From the NCBI RefSeq assembly GCF_024713945.1, contig NC_134678.1, forward strand, positions 7,130,001 to 7,194,000: a stretch of 64,000 nucleotides of DNA, given 5' to 3'. Origin of the DNA: Dermatophagoides farinae. Lineage: Eukaryota; Arthropoda; Arachnida; Sarcoptiformes; Pyroglyphidae. The number at the start of each line of letters is the position of its first letter. Positions within the stretch are counted from its first letter, which is position 1. The notes under the pieces were generated by a model that searched no databases, was not told the DNA's origin, and saw only the letters and a list, made by a program, of their open reading frames with translations. Below are positions 1-15,100 of this stretch, piece after piece. The position numbers and the translations under genes are program-made.

Positions 1-3
1 TGT

Positions 4-98
4 TTAATCCAAGTTTGTGTCTATAGATCCTATAGGATAACCTTGTGGGTTCATCGCATGAAGACACTCAACATTGAATCGTCGACCGCTGTGGTTTT
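4..98 (-). CDS. Possible terminal exon of an unidentified gene
   Basis: On the minus strand, an AG acceptor (plus 99-100, preceded by GATATTGC) is followed by about 31 codons without a stop, beginning around NHSGRRFNVECLHAMNPQGY and ending in TAA at plus 4-6. The composition is balanced and unlike the repeat-driven ORFs of the flanks, which is why I regard it as possible coding sequence. I do not recognise the family. Other exon-like pieces lie upstream on the same strand at about 483-541 (Ser/Glu-rich, ending at a GTATGT donor), 608-656 (ending at a GTATGA donor) and 809-880. The joining order is unknown. The gene would continue leftward only as 3' UTR. Confidence 0.3.
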
Positions 99-482
99 CT
101 GCAATATCGTAAATGCTCCATTTTCTTTATTTTAAATGAAAAAAAGCTATCAGGTATTTTATGTATAATCAGGTTAAATAACCGGAATAACTTACCAAGC
201 GATGAGTAGATAATAAATCATGAAAACAAAAACACAGAACAAATCATTCCAATAAATGCAGTCTTCAAGCAAGATTTCATCATCAAATACACACTCACAC
301 AGGCACTCAAAATGAAAATCACGTGCCACATGTATTATCACAATAATCAATTCGAAAAATTCGAATTCGAACTCTTTCTATGTTCTATTGAATGACTGCA
401 CCATCTATTGGATGCAAAATCTGCAGCAAAGTGTGCTGAGCTAGAACAATGAAAAAAAGCTTTGTCAAAGCTACATACCACA

Positions 483-880
483 GAATGCGTTTCTTTGGAA
501 GCGACTTCTACTTCTGAGCTGGACGAACTGTTCAGCGGCATTCAAAAGTTTTCCCGCATGCTCAGACACACACACACACACAACACACACTGAGTAGCTC
601 ATACCAAATAGTTAGGTTTGTACTGAAAATAAGTAGGAATGTCCAGCTCGGCTTCGCCGCATTAAATGCCAAGTTAATACACAGTGCCAGTACACAGTGC
701 AAGCACTTGGCGAGTGTAAAACTTGCAGTTACTCACAAAACGCTTAGCGTCATAGAATAGTAGATACACAGTGCCAGTACACAGTGCAAGCACTTGGCGA
801 GTGTAAAACTTGCAGTTACTCACAAAACGCTTAGCGTCATAGAATAGTAGATATATGACGCCAAATACAGTTTTTCTGGA
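483..880 (-). other. Exon-like fragments of the same unidentified minus-strand gene
   Basis: Three short minus-strand stretches look exonic. The first follows a TTTCATCATTAG acceptor near 881 and reads SRKTVFGVIYLLFYDAKRF before a strong GTGAGT donor. The second encodes a peptide around ELDIPTYFQYKPNYL and ends at a GTATGA donor near 607. The third encodes NSSSSSEVEVASKETHSV and ends at a GTATGT donor near 482. Phases between them were not reconciled, so no protein is proposed. The first fragment lies partly inside the 87-bp tandem duplication. Function unknown. The alternative is chance open frames around a degenerate gene copy. Confidence 0.25.
677..850. repeat. Perfect 87-bp tandem duplication
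   Basis: Two adjacent copies (677-763 and 764-850) appear identical over 87 bp. Each starts ATACACAGTGCCAGTACACA and ends near CATAGAATAGTAG. The unit is complex rather than microsatellite sequence. Its length is a multiple of three, so on the minus strand the duplication is in frame and adds exactly 29 residues to an open frame. Each copy contains a GTGAGTAACTG splice-donor-like site. The identity implies either a recent duplication or an assembly artefact. Confidence 0.9.
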
Positions 881-899
881 TGCTAATGATGAAATTGGT

Positions 900-3800
900 T
901 GTTTTTGTTGCTGTTCTTGTTTGAAGATCAATATAAAAAATTTTTTTTCTTTTATTGTCGATTGAAAATGTTCGTGTGTGTGTTTGTGTTTGTTTGTGTT
1001 TGTGTGTTGTCAAAAGTTATGAGATCAATGTTTGCAAAAATCTACATCGTCAATCAATTGTTGTTGTCGTTTTTCATTCTGTACAGAGAGAATGACGATG
1101 TTTTTTTTTCTTCATTCATATGTATTTTAATTTATATTCAAAATGTTTGCATTTTTGGTGTTTTTTTTTTTGATGTAGATGTGTGTGCAACCCGTTAATT
1201 ATGTATTCAGATTGACAGATAATCGACTTTTGTGTTTGTGTGTGTGTGTGTGTAAGTTTTTGTACAGAGCTGCTGATTTTGTTGTATTGAACGTGAACAA
1301 AGAGAGAGAGAGAAGGAGAAGAATCGATCATTGATCTTCAGTGTATTTTTTTTTTCTTTGCTTTGCTTATTATAGAACATTGGCATTGCCATGTATCGTT
1401 GTTGTTGTTCTAATCATCTAAACATCATTTTGAATTCAGAATTTAGTTAGTTCAATAATGATGATCGAGTCAACACAACAGATCATATAAATCCATTGGA
1501 TTTTTGTTTCTTTTTCACCCGTTAATTATCCATTTTTTTCCTGCAAATTATAAATGACCATTGTTTCAATTTTAGTTTTAGTTTTCTTTGGTCAACTTTG
1601 ACCTTTTGGTAGTAGTAGTAGTAGTAGTAGTTTTGTGGTAGGAAAAATGAAAAAAATTCATTTCCCCATCAGCATGATTTTTTTCTTCTAATCCACTGAT
1701 AGTCCATGATCATCATATTAATAAACAGAGGATTATGACAATGATCTTTTTCACATTGATAGACAGGCATACAGACTGAGTGACACAAGCATAATAATTT
1801 TGAGATGTGATGTGATTTTTTTTTCTTTCTGATCGAAGTAATAACCCAACAACCAATGAAAAATTGTTGATCATTGGTTGTTACTTTTCAAAAACTGAAA
1901 CTAAAAAAAAAAAATCAAACTTCAACTTGAATCATTGAACAACAACAACCACAATGAAGGGAAGAAGGAAGGAAAAAAAATTTTTTTTTTTTTTTCGTTG
2001 TAAAAAAACATGACAATTTGGTGAATGTTTTTTTCTTTTACTTCCCAAAATATTTAGTCAGCTATTGATCGATTGATAAATTGATTTTTTTTTCTATCGG
2101 CATGATGATGATAAACCAAATGGTATCAATTCAGTTGGTCTATTTCGTGAATTTCAATTAATCAATTTCCGACGTCAAATGTTTATTGAGATGACATGTG
2201 AATGATGAAGAAGAAACAGAAAAAATCCATTTGGATAATTGATTATTTTTGTGTGTCCAAAACATCATCATCATCATTATTATGATAGCCAGTTGGTTAA
2301 GAAAAATTGATTGACAAAAAAGAAGAAACCAGGAAAACTTTAAAAGTCCGATGACCATTACGCATACGCATAAATATGTCGCACAGTTAGTTTCAGGTTT
2401 TTTTTTGTTGTATTGCCAACATTCACATGCATGTCATTCAAGATTTTTTGTTGTTGTTGTTGTTATTTTCTATGTTTGGTAACAAAAGAAGAAAACTCGA
2501 TTCTTGAACAACTCGAATTTTGGCTAATATATAAAAAAAATGAAAAAAAAACTCGTTGTCCATCCATTAACATGATGATGATGATGATGATGGGCCGGTT
2601 ACCTCGGTTTTTTTTTGGCGTTCATTCACACATTTGAATGAAAATATTCACATTTTGGACATTTTTAATGATGTTTATTATTATATCCCTTTAAAGTTTA
2701 ACCATTTTTTATGCAAAAAAGGCAGCCACGTCCAATCATCATTATCATTATTATCAAATGGCTACTTATATGATTCTTGTGTGTGCTGTGTGTATTTGTC
2801 ATCATCATCATCATCACATGATGTTGATGTTTTGAAAAAGAATTTTCAAGGAAAAAGAATGTGAAAAAAATAAGAAAAAGCAACTTTTGATGATGTTTGA
2901 ATCCATTCAAAATTTTTTTTTTTATTTCTCCATTACTTAATCGCTGAGATTTTATTTATTTTTTTTCATTTCTTTTGACTTTTTGAAAATTGAATTTTTT
3001 TTTCTGGTTAGTTCAATAGAGAGTGAGTGAGTGAATGAATGAGGTGGGGAAAAAGGAAGTGACCAATAATGACAACGACAACAGCAAAAAAAAATCAATC
3101 GAGGGGTTTTTTTTTCTTCTCTGAATACATTTACATTTCATTTGGTTTTGCTGCTGCCATTTTTTTTTCATTTATCATGATGATGATGATGATAATAAGG
3201 CGAATCTAGCAGTTTAGTTTAGCTGTTGTTGTTGTTATTGTTGTTGTTGTTGTTGAACAACTTGTTGCTTCAACTTTTTTATTTTACAGCAATAGAAATA
3301 GCAAACACCTTGTTTGATCATTCTACGTCATTGTTGTTGTTGTTGTTGAATATACCTGTTCCTTGTTTTGGCCATTTATACTACCACTCTTGTTATATTT
3401 TGTTTGAAATTTTTTTTCCTCTGGTGGTTCATCGGTAGTGGTGGTGGTGGTGGTGGTTACCTTGAACAACAGCAGCAAACAGAGAAACAGAGAGGCTATG
3501 TGTTTGTTGTGAATGTTGAATGAATAATGGGGAAAAAAAATATAAAAAAAAACATTGGCATATGCAAAGACTTGCCATTTGCAAACACCACACACACACA
3601 CACACACATTGAGCTAATTTAGAGAAAGATTGAATTTTGAGATTCGAGTTTTTTCTTTCTTTCTTTCCTAACTACATTAAATGCATAGTGTGTGTGTGTT
3701 GTTGTTGTTGTTGTTGAGAAGTTGGAAAAAAAGAGCCAAAAAAAGTTTCATGAACACACACACACACAAATTGAAGCCAGTCATCATTATCATCGTTGTT

Positions 3801-5226
3801 GTTGTTGTTGTTGTTGTTGTTTTGCCATTCGATCCGTATGTGAATGAATGAATGAAATTTTCGTAACCCATTCAATTTGATTGTCCACTGTTATAAATTC
3901 ATTGAAAACAAAACAACGAAACAATTCAACAATTCCCCATTTGAACATCTGAAATATGAACTTTTTTTTTGTCTACATTTATTGATTAAATGACAATCCA
4001 CCTGTTGAATGTGATAATCTTAATGATTAAAAAAAAAACAACTTGAAACCAACTGTTACATTTCTGTTTGTTTGTTTACTTGTTTCAGTGTGTGCGTGCG
4101 TGCCTATTTGATATTTGCCAGGAATTTGTTTTTTTTTCCCGAAAAAAAAACCATATTCATCCATGTAGCAATAAATTCAATGTAAAGATGTGACATTGAC
4201 CATTTTTGTTGTTGTTGTTGACATCTTATCGATGTTTGTTTGTCTCACTGGGCTGTTCGTTTGTATGTCTGTATGTCCTGATATCTGGTTTTATTTTGTG
4301 CCGCATTTTTTTTTTACCACGATGATCATACCAATAAATGGTCGATGGTTATAAATTTTTCCATTTACCTACACACATAAACCACACATATGTGCAATAT
4401 AAATGTTGTTGTGTTGTCAACATCCAAAAAAAAAAAAGAAAAAAAAATTGATCTAAATCACCTGGTACTTGCATACAATAATAATAATGATCTCAAGTGT
4501 TCTAATGTCAACAAATGATGATCATCAATCTCTACAAATAGTAATTTGAATCCTGATCAATAATCATTGACATCATGTTGATGATGATTACCACTTGTTG
4601 AATTGACATCAACTGTTTGTATGTGTATATGTGCTCTTGTTTCGAAAAAAAAAAACAAAATTCTTTCTCTTTAAATGTCATTGTGGTGGTGGTGGTTGTT
4701 GTTGTCGTTACCATGGTCACCATTTTTTTTATATTTGGATTAATATTTTAATCAAAAAAATTTAATCGTTTTTTTTGCGCTTGTCTCTCTGTATCATATC
4801 ATCATATAGTTGTCATTATCGTAATCCACACATCTGAATGAGAGAAGAAATCCAAAGACAATTTCACATTTTTTTTTTCTTTTATTTGTCATCCTCGTCA
4901 TCATTATCATCATCATAGAAAAATTTCAGTGTGTCTTTGTGTCATTTGATGTGTTTAATTTTTTTTTTGTTTTTGTTTTTTGTCTTTGAAGAAAAAAAGA
5001 AAAAAATTTTCATTTTTTTTTCGGAAAACTAAAACTTTTTTTTTGTCATTTTGTCTCAACTTCCTGCAAACTTTTTTGTTTCCATTCTCTTTTGCACACC
5101 AACAATAATATCTTATTTCATTTTTCGTTTTTTTTTCACAAATATTTTACTTGATTACATCGACAACAACAACCGAAAACGACAACTGACCAACCAACCA
5201 ACCAACCAAACAACAACAACAACAAA
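900..5226. other. Low-complexity flank upstream of the FERM gene
   Basis: This stretch holds poly-T and poly-A runs, CA/TG tracts, TTG, CAT and GTA trinucleotide repeats, and many short open frames that follow those repeats. I see no conserved protein. The last 150 bases before 5227 are rich in CAAC and CCAA units and probably form the 5' leader of the FERM gene. No TATA box or initiator could be assigned with confidence. Confidence 0.6.
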
Positions 5227-6794
5227 ATGTTTCGTTTTCTATCCAAACGTTTTCGTAGACGTACTACCGGTGCACGTCCATTGAATCAACAAGAAAATGA
5301 ACAGGAAAAACTACGACAACAGAAAGGATCATTACATTGTAAAGTGATATTATTGGATGGTACTGATATGACATTATATATGAGAAAAAAAAGTTTTGGT
5401 GAAGAATTATTTAGCCGTGTTTGTGATCATATTGGTTTATATGTTGAATCAGATTATTTTGCCTTACAATATACTGATACAAATTCTCAACTACATTGGT
5501 TAGATAATACAAAAGAATTACGTAAACAGGTGAAAATTGGTCCACCATATACATTTCGTTTTAAAGTGAAATTTTATTGTTCCGATCCAAATACATTACG
5601 TGATGAATATAGCCGATATCTATTCTTTTTACAGGTATGTAACAAAAAAAAATGCAAACCTATTTTTTTTCTCTATTTATCTATCTGATGATGATGATGA
5701 TTTTCATCGTCGCTTCAATCAATATTATCATCATCATCATCATCGACAACCTGTCGATGCCTGAAAACAAGTTTTGAAGAGGCCCTAGAACCTTGGCCAT
5801 TTTTTTAAAAAAATTTCGACCTTGTCAATGTCAGATGAAATTTTTTTTTTGATGATCGTTTGATGGCCACACAGTTAAAAGTAGCTAAAAAAAATGCTGT
5901 GTGTTTAGAATATTCGATTATTTGAGAATTGAAATTTTTTTCCCGTTTGTTTTTTTTTTTTTGTTTTGTAATTTTGATCAAATAATCATTCAGGAAGGAG
6001 AATCTATTTGTTTGTTTTGTTTGATCGATTTTGTTTGATCAATGTTTGTAATGGTTCATGAATTGTCGACACACAAATGGCCCATTTGATTGATTGATGA
6101 GTGAATATTTGTGCAAGCATTTCAAGCTTTATTTTCATTATTATTTATTCATTTCATCTAGTTTTTTTCATTCTTTCTGCTCTCTGTAATTGACCATAAA
6201 TCGATTATCGGTCAATGTTTAAAATTATTATTAACATCGTCATCAAATTCGATTAGATTTGATTTTATTTTTCATCATCATCATCATCATCGTTCTTGGC
6301 TGCTTTAATTTTGTAATGATTGTGAACATTAGTATAAAACAACACAGCCCCGACAACAACAACAACAACAACAAGCTAGTCCTTGAATTGATTGAATTTT
6401 TGGTATTGTTTCAAACGAACACGAGAGATAGAGAGAGAGAGAATGTTTGTCTTGTTAGTCAAATTGTCATGTTTCTTTTTTGTTCTTTTTCAACGAAAAT
6501 AAAAAAATTCACAAACAACAACTTGACCATCCATAACCGACGCCTTGATTTTTTTTCCTTTTTTTGTGGATTTTTCCACATTTCACATTCACATTGTTTT
6601 TGTTGTTGTTGTTGTTGTTGTTGATCAACAACAAAAGATTTTTTCGAAATCAAAACGACAACAACAACGAAAAAAAAAATTTATTTGAAATTACAAACAG
6701 CATCAGCATCTGTTGTTGTGATCATAATCCATAAAAAAAATTGATGAGCCAATAATTTTTTCGAAATAAAAAAAAATTCGATTGGTTTTTTCTC

Positions 6795-6825
<31 letters not shown>

Positions 6826-7143
6826 CCACTCTCTCAGATCATAATAAATGATAATTTGTAATGTGTTGTTGTTGTTGGTGGTGTTGGTGATGGTGATGGT
6901 GCGTGAATCATCACTAAAATTATGAAAAAGTTTTTTTTTTCTTTTTCATTTCCGAGTTTTTTATGATTCAGTTGTCAATGGGATGTTGTGTTGTTGTTGT
7001 TGTTGTTAATTCATCCATGTTGTTTTTTTCATTCAGAATTAGATCTGGGATAAAATCAAAAAAAAACACTTCCTTCTTATCATCAACTGATGATGATTAA
7101 GATTAATTATCGATCAAATAAAATGAAAATGGCACGCGTTGAA

Positions 7144-7175
<32 letters not shown>

Positions 7176-10100
7176 ATTTGATTGAAATTTGATTTTTTTT
7201 CCAATTTCATTCCATTGAACTTATCTATCGATTTTTGTTTTCTCTTGTTGAATTTTGAATATAACTGGATTAACAACTGTGTGAGTGTGTGTTTAACGCC
7301 TCGGGTTTTTCATTTATTTTTATCTATTTTTGCTAATTAGAATCAATCAATCAAAAAAAAAAAAAAAAAAAAAAAAAAGAAATGAAATGAAATGTTTATT
7401 CGACACCACTCATATATGAAACCGAATCTTAATTATTAAATTTTTTTTATTTTGTTTTTTAAATCTAAATGAAAAAGAATTTTCGATTAACACAACTGTG
7501 ACATAAATGGTAAAAAAGTTATTATTTATGATGAAATTTTTTTTTTTTTTATAAACAAGATGATGATGAGCTTTTTTTTCTTTCTTTTCTCCAAACACAC
7601 AAATACGAAATATCCAATTACGAATTACGAAAAAGTTTCTCTTTCATCTTCAGTGCTCATCTTTTTCATTATATAAAAACATCCAAAATTGTTTGTGTGT
7701 GTGTGTGTGTGATGAAGAAAAGAGAAAAAAAATTTTAATTTGACTTGAATTTGAATGAAAATTGAAATCTTTCTTTGACAATTTTTCTATTCAAATTTTT
7801 TTTTTTTGTTGTTGTTGTCGTGGAATTCAATTTAATTCAAATCCATTATAAGTGGCTTTTATATGTGTAGCAAACAAAACAACAGATCAAATCAATCGTG
7901 TAGCGCATGCTGTTTGATCATCATCATTTACTATGGTGGCCAATCATGATTGATCTGTTTTTATTGTTTTGTTTTTCTTGAATTTGATCAGTTTTTTTTG
8001 GGATTCTAAAAATTCCTTAGATTTTTCATTTCTTTTTCTTTTTTTAGAAATGATACAAAATTTTTTTTTCCATTTCATTGTCATGGCCATTGACTTTTTT
8101 TTTCTTTGATCCGGTTTTTGGTTTTTCTTGGGTAGTGGTTCTCAGATTGCATGTGAAAAGTGAAATTATTTTTTTTTTCACATTTTTTTTCTTCGAAAAA
8201 AAATAAAATAAAATTCCTAGTCGTCTGTTTTTTCAGTGATTTTTTTTTCTTTTTTGATCGTGAGATTGTAACTTGTAGTCATCTGTTGATTCAAAATCAA
8301 TGAAAGTTCAATGAATTTGGCCAATTTGTATGGTGAGCAATGAAAACAAAAAACAAAAACATTTCATGCGAATCAACAACAATGCCTTTTTTTTTTGCCA
8401 CCTGATCATTTGATGTCAGATGAAATGAACAGTAACAAACCTTGCCCATCTTCAATCAAACAAGCAAACAAACAAAAAAATCGCTTGTCAACAACCTGTC
8501 ACTTTTCGTTTTTTTTTCTTCTATACAATGTTTGATTGTGAAATCAAAATGATGAAAATTTCTTCTTTTTTTTCACCCCCCCCCCAAAAAAAAATTAAAT
8601 TCTAGCTAAAACAAGATGTATTAAGCGGAAAATTACCATGCACCGAAGAAGTAGCGGCAACATTAGCCTCATTTTCATTACAATCAGAATTTGGTGATTG
8701 TGAAAATGGTGAACATGATCTCGTATTTGTTTCGGAATTTCGTTTTATGCCAGGCCAAACCGAACAATTGGAACAACGAATATTGGATGAATGGCGTTCA
8801 TTACGGCCAATATTACCGGATGATGTTGCTGAAAATAAAAAAGAATCATTAAAAGCTGCATTATCAATGGATTCAGCAACAGCTGAATCTAATTATCTAA
8901 ATAAAGCTAAATGGCTTGAAATGTATGGTGTCGATATGCATACCGTTCTTGGTAAGTGTAGGATTTTTTTTTCTATATTTTTTTATTAAAATGTCATAAT
9001 GTTCAATGTCGATGGATGTTGCTTAATTTGGTATTGAACCACACACACGCATATGCATGCAGATGTTTAGCCAAATTCAAAAGAAATAGCCTCGAATCCA
9101 TTGGCTACATAAACACACACACACACATGTCAAGAAATCAATATTTTCATTCTTTCTTTTTTGATAACACAATTTCCATATCGTAATTTAATAGATTTTT
9201 TTTTTCATCAATATTCGATTGATTTGTAATTAAGGCCAATCATTATCATCATCATCATTATTGATGAACAAATTTTTTAATTATCATACACTATAGTTGC
9301 TGAACGTGTAAATTCATTATTATGACCACCACCATCATTATTATTTATTATTTATAATCAAAATGGCTGAAAATAACGTCAAACAGCGTTTCATTTTTTT
9401 TTCTTGCTTGATAATATTAATTAACACATGGTCCATTATTAAGTGTGTATGCTGCTGCTACGTTACCACGTTTTTTCCCTCTCGGTTTGACAATCTCAAG
9501 TTTTCATTGATTGTGAGAATTTTTTTTTGTTTCACTTCTTTCAATGTATTTTTTCTTGTTCCATCGATAATGTGTAAATTGAACAATGGACCATTCTTTT
9601 TTATTTCTTTTGCTCCCATTTTTTTCTTAAATGATGAAAAAAAAACATCCTAAATATTAATGCTAGTTTGATTGGGTGCCATTCGGTATCATCACCACCA
9701 CATCTCACATCATCATCATCATCATTTAATTGATTTCTAAATTTAAAAATGAAAAATCTCCAGTTCATAGTTTTTGGTCTTTTCTCCTTGATGATGATGA
9801 TGATAATAATGATGTGATATGATAAGAAAATAGGAAAAAAAATTATTCAAACAATAGATTCGCTGGTTAAGTTTAGTGTGTGTGTGTGTGTAGTATTTAC
9901 CTTACTTACCAATTATGGTGATTTTCATTTCTAAATATTACCATCAAATGATGATGAAAACATGAAAAAAAAACGAAATCGAGATTAGGTCGTCGTCGTC
10001 GTCGACATTATACATTCATCATCCAATTGATTGGTTGTTTTGTTTTTGTTTCTCTCCTTTGGAATGGAATGAATTTTTTTATTTTTATTTTGACCATTAC

Positions 10101-12163
10101 TGACCGATGAAGCTCTATTATTAGCATTCCATTTATGATGTATATCATCTTGATATATAAACCGTTAATTGGAAGTCATCATCATCATCATCAACATGTG
10201 GCAGAATAGTATAGTGGATATAATAATGTCCGTACACAAATACACGAATTCGTGACTTGTGCTGTTTGACCAATATCAAACTAAACTGATCATCATCATC
10301 ATCATCTCCTTTATCGATGTTGTGAGTGAAAAATGAGAAGAAATTTTCCACTAATAATAATCAATTCAACAAACAAACAAACTACAACAACAACAACAAT
10401 TAGTCCATAACGAACGGAAATCCTGATTTTTGGAAATTTTCGAATTTTGAATCATTTTTTTTTCTTCATTTCTTTTGAATTCAATCGATTTGATTCACAT
10501 AACAAATTGATGATTTCCACGCGTTTTTTTCTTGTTGTTGTCCTAAAAAAAAATCCATTGCCGCTGTTGTTGTTGTTGTTGTTGTTGTTTGTAACATTCC
10601 ATTCATCATTATTATGATCCTACTTGTTTTCGAATGATACAGGTGCTCGGAAATTGTTGTTGTCAAAGTAACATCACACACACACACACACACACACAAT
10701 TGTTATTTGTGATGATCAGATTTAGATTTTGTTGATTATTGCAACGATTACTTGTAATCAATATTTTTTTTTTTTATTTTGATAATGGACACCAGTAAAT
10801 GTTTTTCAAGAAAAATTACATGTCACCAAACAACAAAAAAAAATGTAAAAAAAATATGATTCCGGTCACACACACACACACACACACACAAACAAGTTCA
10901 ATAACACACACACCAGACAATCTTTTTGGTTAAAAATCAACATCGCATGACAATCGATTTTTTTTTCTATACAATGGTCCACTACACTACCATACACGGA
11001 AGAGTTTATGATGAATAAATTATTTGTAGATGTGTTGCTGTTCGTGTGTTTGTGTGTGTTTTTATCTATAAACGAAATGGAATGAAATGTGAAAAAAAAG
11101 AAAATTTTATCAAGTCATTTGTTGCTGTTTTGTATTATCATAGAAAATGGAAATGTGTTTCTCAGGTGTGTGTGTATGTGTGTGTGAGTGTGTGTGTGTT
11201 TGAGTGTTTCGGGAATTTTGAAATACTGTTTTTTTTTCTTGCCTGCTGAATGATGATAGATTGGATGTGGATCGATCGATGCATAATAAATTCAAAATGA
11301 AAGCAGACAACAACAGCAAAATCTGTTTTTTCACCCCAAATTTTGATTGATCTCTTTTTTTTCTCTTGTCCATTTCATTTCATTTCATTCTCCTTGGATT
11401 GATTGAATTTAAATCACAAAATCTTGTTTTTTTTTTCTTCTTATTTTGATTTTTAATTATTGTTATCCAGGGTGCAAATGTGTGTGTGTGTATGTTTCAT
11501 ATTTTTTTTCTTCTCATTATAATTATTATCTAATGTGCTCGATCTTCATATAAAAATGATGATGATAAGATTGGTTTTTCTTTCTTTGTTTTCTTTGTGG
11601 TTTGTACTTACTAACCTAAAAACAAAAATGAATTAAAAGAAAATCAAAAAAAAAAATGAAAAACAGATTATCATCATCTATATTGGATTTACATGGTTTT
11701 TTTTCCTGCTCAAACATATAGCACACACTTGTTGATTACAACTGAACAACAACAACAACAACAGAAAAAATTTCACCCGAATTAAGGTGTTGTTTCCACA
11801 AATGGCCAATAAACCAAAATAAAAAAAAACACTATGTATCTGATCATAATCATGATCATGATGATGTTGATCACGACCTAAAACCAGATGAAAACAAAAA
11901 AAAAAATAGAGAAAGAAAGAGATAAACAATGACCTTGTGTACCTTATGTGTGTGTGTGTGTATTCACTTGTTGATTCTAAAAATATTTTTTGTTCCTCTC
12001 TTTTTTATTCATTTGGCTAATTTGGATTCTCTAAACCAGCCTGTGATTTCAATCCACATCAAAAAAAAAAAATTGAAAGCAAACATTATTATTATCTTCT
12101 GTGTGTTTTTGCTCATCTTGTAACAATCGAAAAAAAATCCTTTTGTTGTTCTGTCCAGTTGTT

Positions 12164-12194
<31 letters not shown>

Positions 12195-15100
12195 GGTTCA
12201 ACCTCAAACCATAGAAGGATTGTGATCTAAATTTTGAAATTGTCTACCTTTATATGATGTGATGTGATTCGTAATTTTTAATCTTTTCTTTTCTTTTTTT
12301 TCTATTTTTATTATCTTTTCCCATATGCGACCCCCCATAAAACAAAACAAAACAAAACAACGAAAAAAAAAATTTAGGTAAAGATGGTAATGAATATAGT
12401 TTAGGATTGACGCCCACCGGTATATTAGTGTTTGAAGGTAAAACAAAAATTGGCCTATTTTTTTGGCCTAAAATCAAAAAACTTGATCTACGCGGAAAGA
12501 AATTGATATTGGTCGTTGTAGAGGATGATGATGATGGCCATGATGAGGAGCACACCTTTGTTTTTCGTTTGGTAAGTAATCTTTTTTTTTCTGATCATCA
12601 TTACATTTTTTTCCATTCATTTTTTTTTTTTTTTTTGATTATCATCAAAAAAAACTCCCATTTCATCATCATCATCATAATTCGTCATCCGTCACTATGG
12701 TCAATCAGAAAGAGACAAAGAATGAAAAAAAAGAAAAATTAATGTTGTTGTTCATATCAGATTCGATACAGATTTTGCGGTTTATATGGCGGCCACACAC
12801 ACACACACAATACACGCGTGTGTGTTTGCCTGTCATACAATATAAACACGCACACCCGTAACTTATTTATTTTCATACACACACACACACACACCTTTTT
12901 TGTTGTTGGCTATGTTTTGTAACAGCAAATTTAAATTGACCTACTCCTGTTTTTTGTTTTTGTTGTTGTTGTTGTTGTTGAAAAAAAAACATTTAATTTA
13001 TTCATTTATATATGCACACATAATTCACCAAATACGGTATAGATCAACACACACACACACACAACGTGTGACAATAGATTGATTAATTATTATTCAGAAA
13101 TATCGAAATCGATCGATTGATTCAGATTTTGGAAAATTTATTCGTTTTTTTTCTTTGAATTTTTTTCTCATCCATCCAAACAACAAACAAACAAACAAAC
13201 GAATCAAAAATCGAAAAAAAAATTTACGACTTGTTTAACACCATGTGATGTGTGTTCTTGTCGAACATTATCATCATCATCAATAATCATAACAATAGGA
13301 TTTTCTTTTTCAATAGAATTTACTTGGTTATGTTTTTTTTTCTTTTTTTTTTGGTCATTATCATCAAAATAAAGGGCAGCAATATAACAAAGCAACAACG
13401 ATAATAAACAAAACAAGCGATGAGTAAAAATAGAATTTTTTTTTTTTTTTTTGCTATAATAACCCCACATGTAGACAAAAAATTGAATTTTTTTTTTCTT
13501 GAAAGAATGTGTGTGTGTTTTTGTATTCTTCATTTGAATCGAGGTCGAAAAGAAAAATATTAACCAAATAAATAATACAGCAGACCATAATAATCAACCA
13601 TCATTGAACATTTTAGGTATATTCGTCGTTGTACAAATATTTTACCTTCAATTCATTGTTGTTGTTGTTGTTGTTGTTGTTGCCTTTTTTTTATTATTGT
13701 ATGATGATGGTGATGATGATGATGATTTTTTAGGGAATATTTTCTTTTTGAATTGAAATTTGAATATATTTTTGCCTTTTGTTATCTATAGATAATGATG
13801 GCCGTTTCGTTTTTTTTTTGTTGTATTTTTTATTAATTGTTTGTATTTTTGTTTTTTTCATTTTTATTTTCTCTTATTTAAAAGCATACATCAAAAACAT
13901 CGAAACATTTATGGAAATGTGCTATTGAACATCATGCATTTTTTCGACTAAAATCTCAACCACAATTTGAACGTGGTAAAACAAGACAAAGTTTCGTACG
14001 AATGGGTTCACGTTTTCGTTATTCCGGTCGAACACAATTTCAGGCAATCATACAGCAACAGAAAACAGCACAACAAGAAAGTAAACGTAATTTTGAACGA
14101 CGGCCATCACAAAGGTTTAGTCGTCGTTCAGTTAAATCGATTCATGGTGCCAATGCTGCTGCTATTGCAACTGGTACCAGTATACCAGCTAATTCATCGA
14201 CAAATTTCACCATTACAAGTCCATCGATAATGAATAAAACTTCTATGGCCATTAATAGTCCATTGGTCAAATCGGTTGTTATTGGTTCAAAAATGATGGA
14301 ACAATCAAATAGTCAGACATCGGATAAATGTCATAATGCTAATAATAATAGTAAAATCTTGACATCTACAACAACAACAACAACGACAACGACAATGACG
14401 AATAATAAATCAATAGCAGCCACATCGGATACATCGATTCCATCGACATCATCATCGTTGGCGTACGAACAAACATCACCAGAACAACGTCTTGATAGCC
14501 TGATTAAATCACTATCAAAAGCCGATCCTATTGTCAATACTAGCAATAATAGTGTTGAACAAAAGACTGAAATAATGGTCAATATTTCCAATGATCATCA
14601 TTTTAATCATTCAGATTTTGATGACGGAGATGATGAAGAGGAATTTGGCAGACGATATTCTAAACGAACAAACATTACGAATGTTGTTAAGAATTTAAAT
14701 TCGAACGCTAATCACAATAGCAGCAATAATAATAATGGTCTCATTTTGAAACAAAAAATGACAAACATGGATGCTATGAATAATAATGTACGACTGGTGA
14801 CAGCAACAACAACAACAACAACGACAACATTAAATACATCCACAACAACAACGACATCAAATACATCTCAACGACAAATAAATAATTCAAATTCAATCAC
14901 CTGTAATAAAGCAAAATGTAACATTTTAAAAGCAAAAGAGTTACAGAAAGAACATGTTTTTGTTGATGGCGGTGGTGGTGGTGGTGCTGCTGCTGCTGAT
15001 GATATATGTGCTACTTGTAATGGCGTAGGATTAAATGATTCACAACAATCATCAACGGCAAAAATTTCACTTAATGGTTTCAACAACAATAACAACCATA

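Larger units (their letters stand above)
5635..8605 (+). other. Intron 1 of the FERM gene
   Basis: GTATGT donor and TTCTAG acceptor. The contents are simple sequence: a (CT)n tract at 6799-6825, a (TG)n tract at 7145-7174, a 26-base poly-A at 7353-7378 and several GTT/TTG runs. No exon or RNA gene was recognised. Confidence 0.8.

Noticed and set aside
9363-9653. 96-codon hydrophobic frame in a FERM-gene intron
   Set aside because: Composition follows T-rich sequence (Phe, Ile, Cys); no splice fit and no domain.
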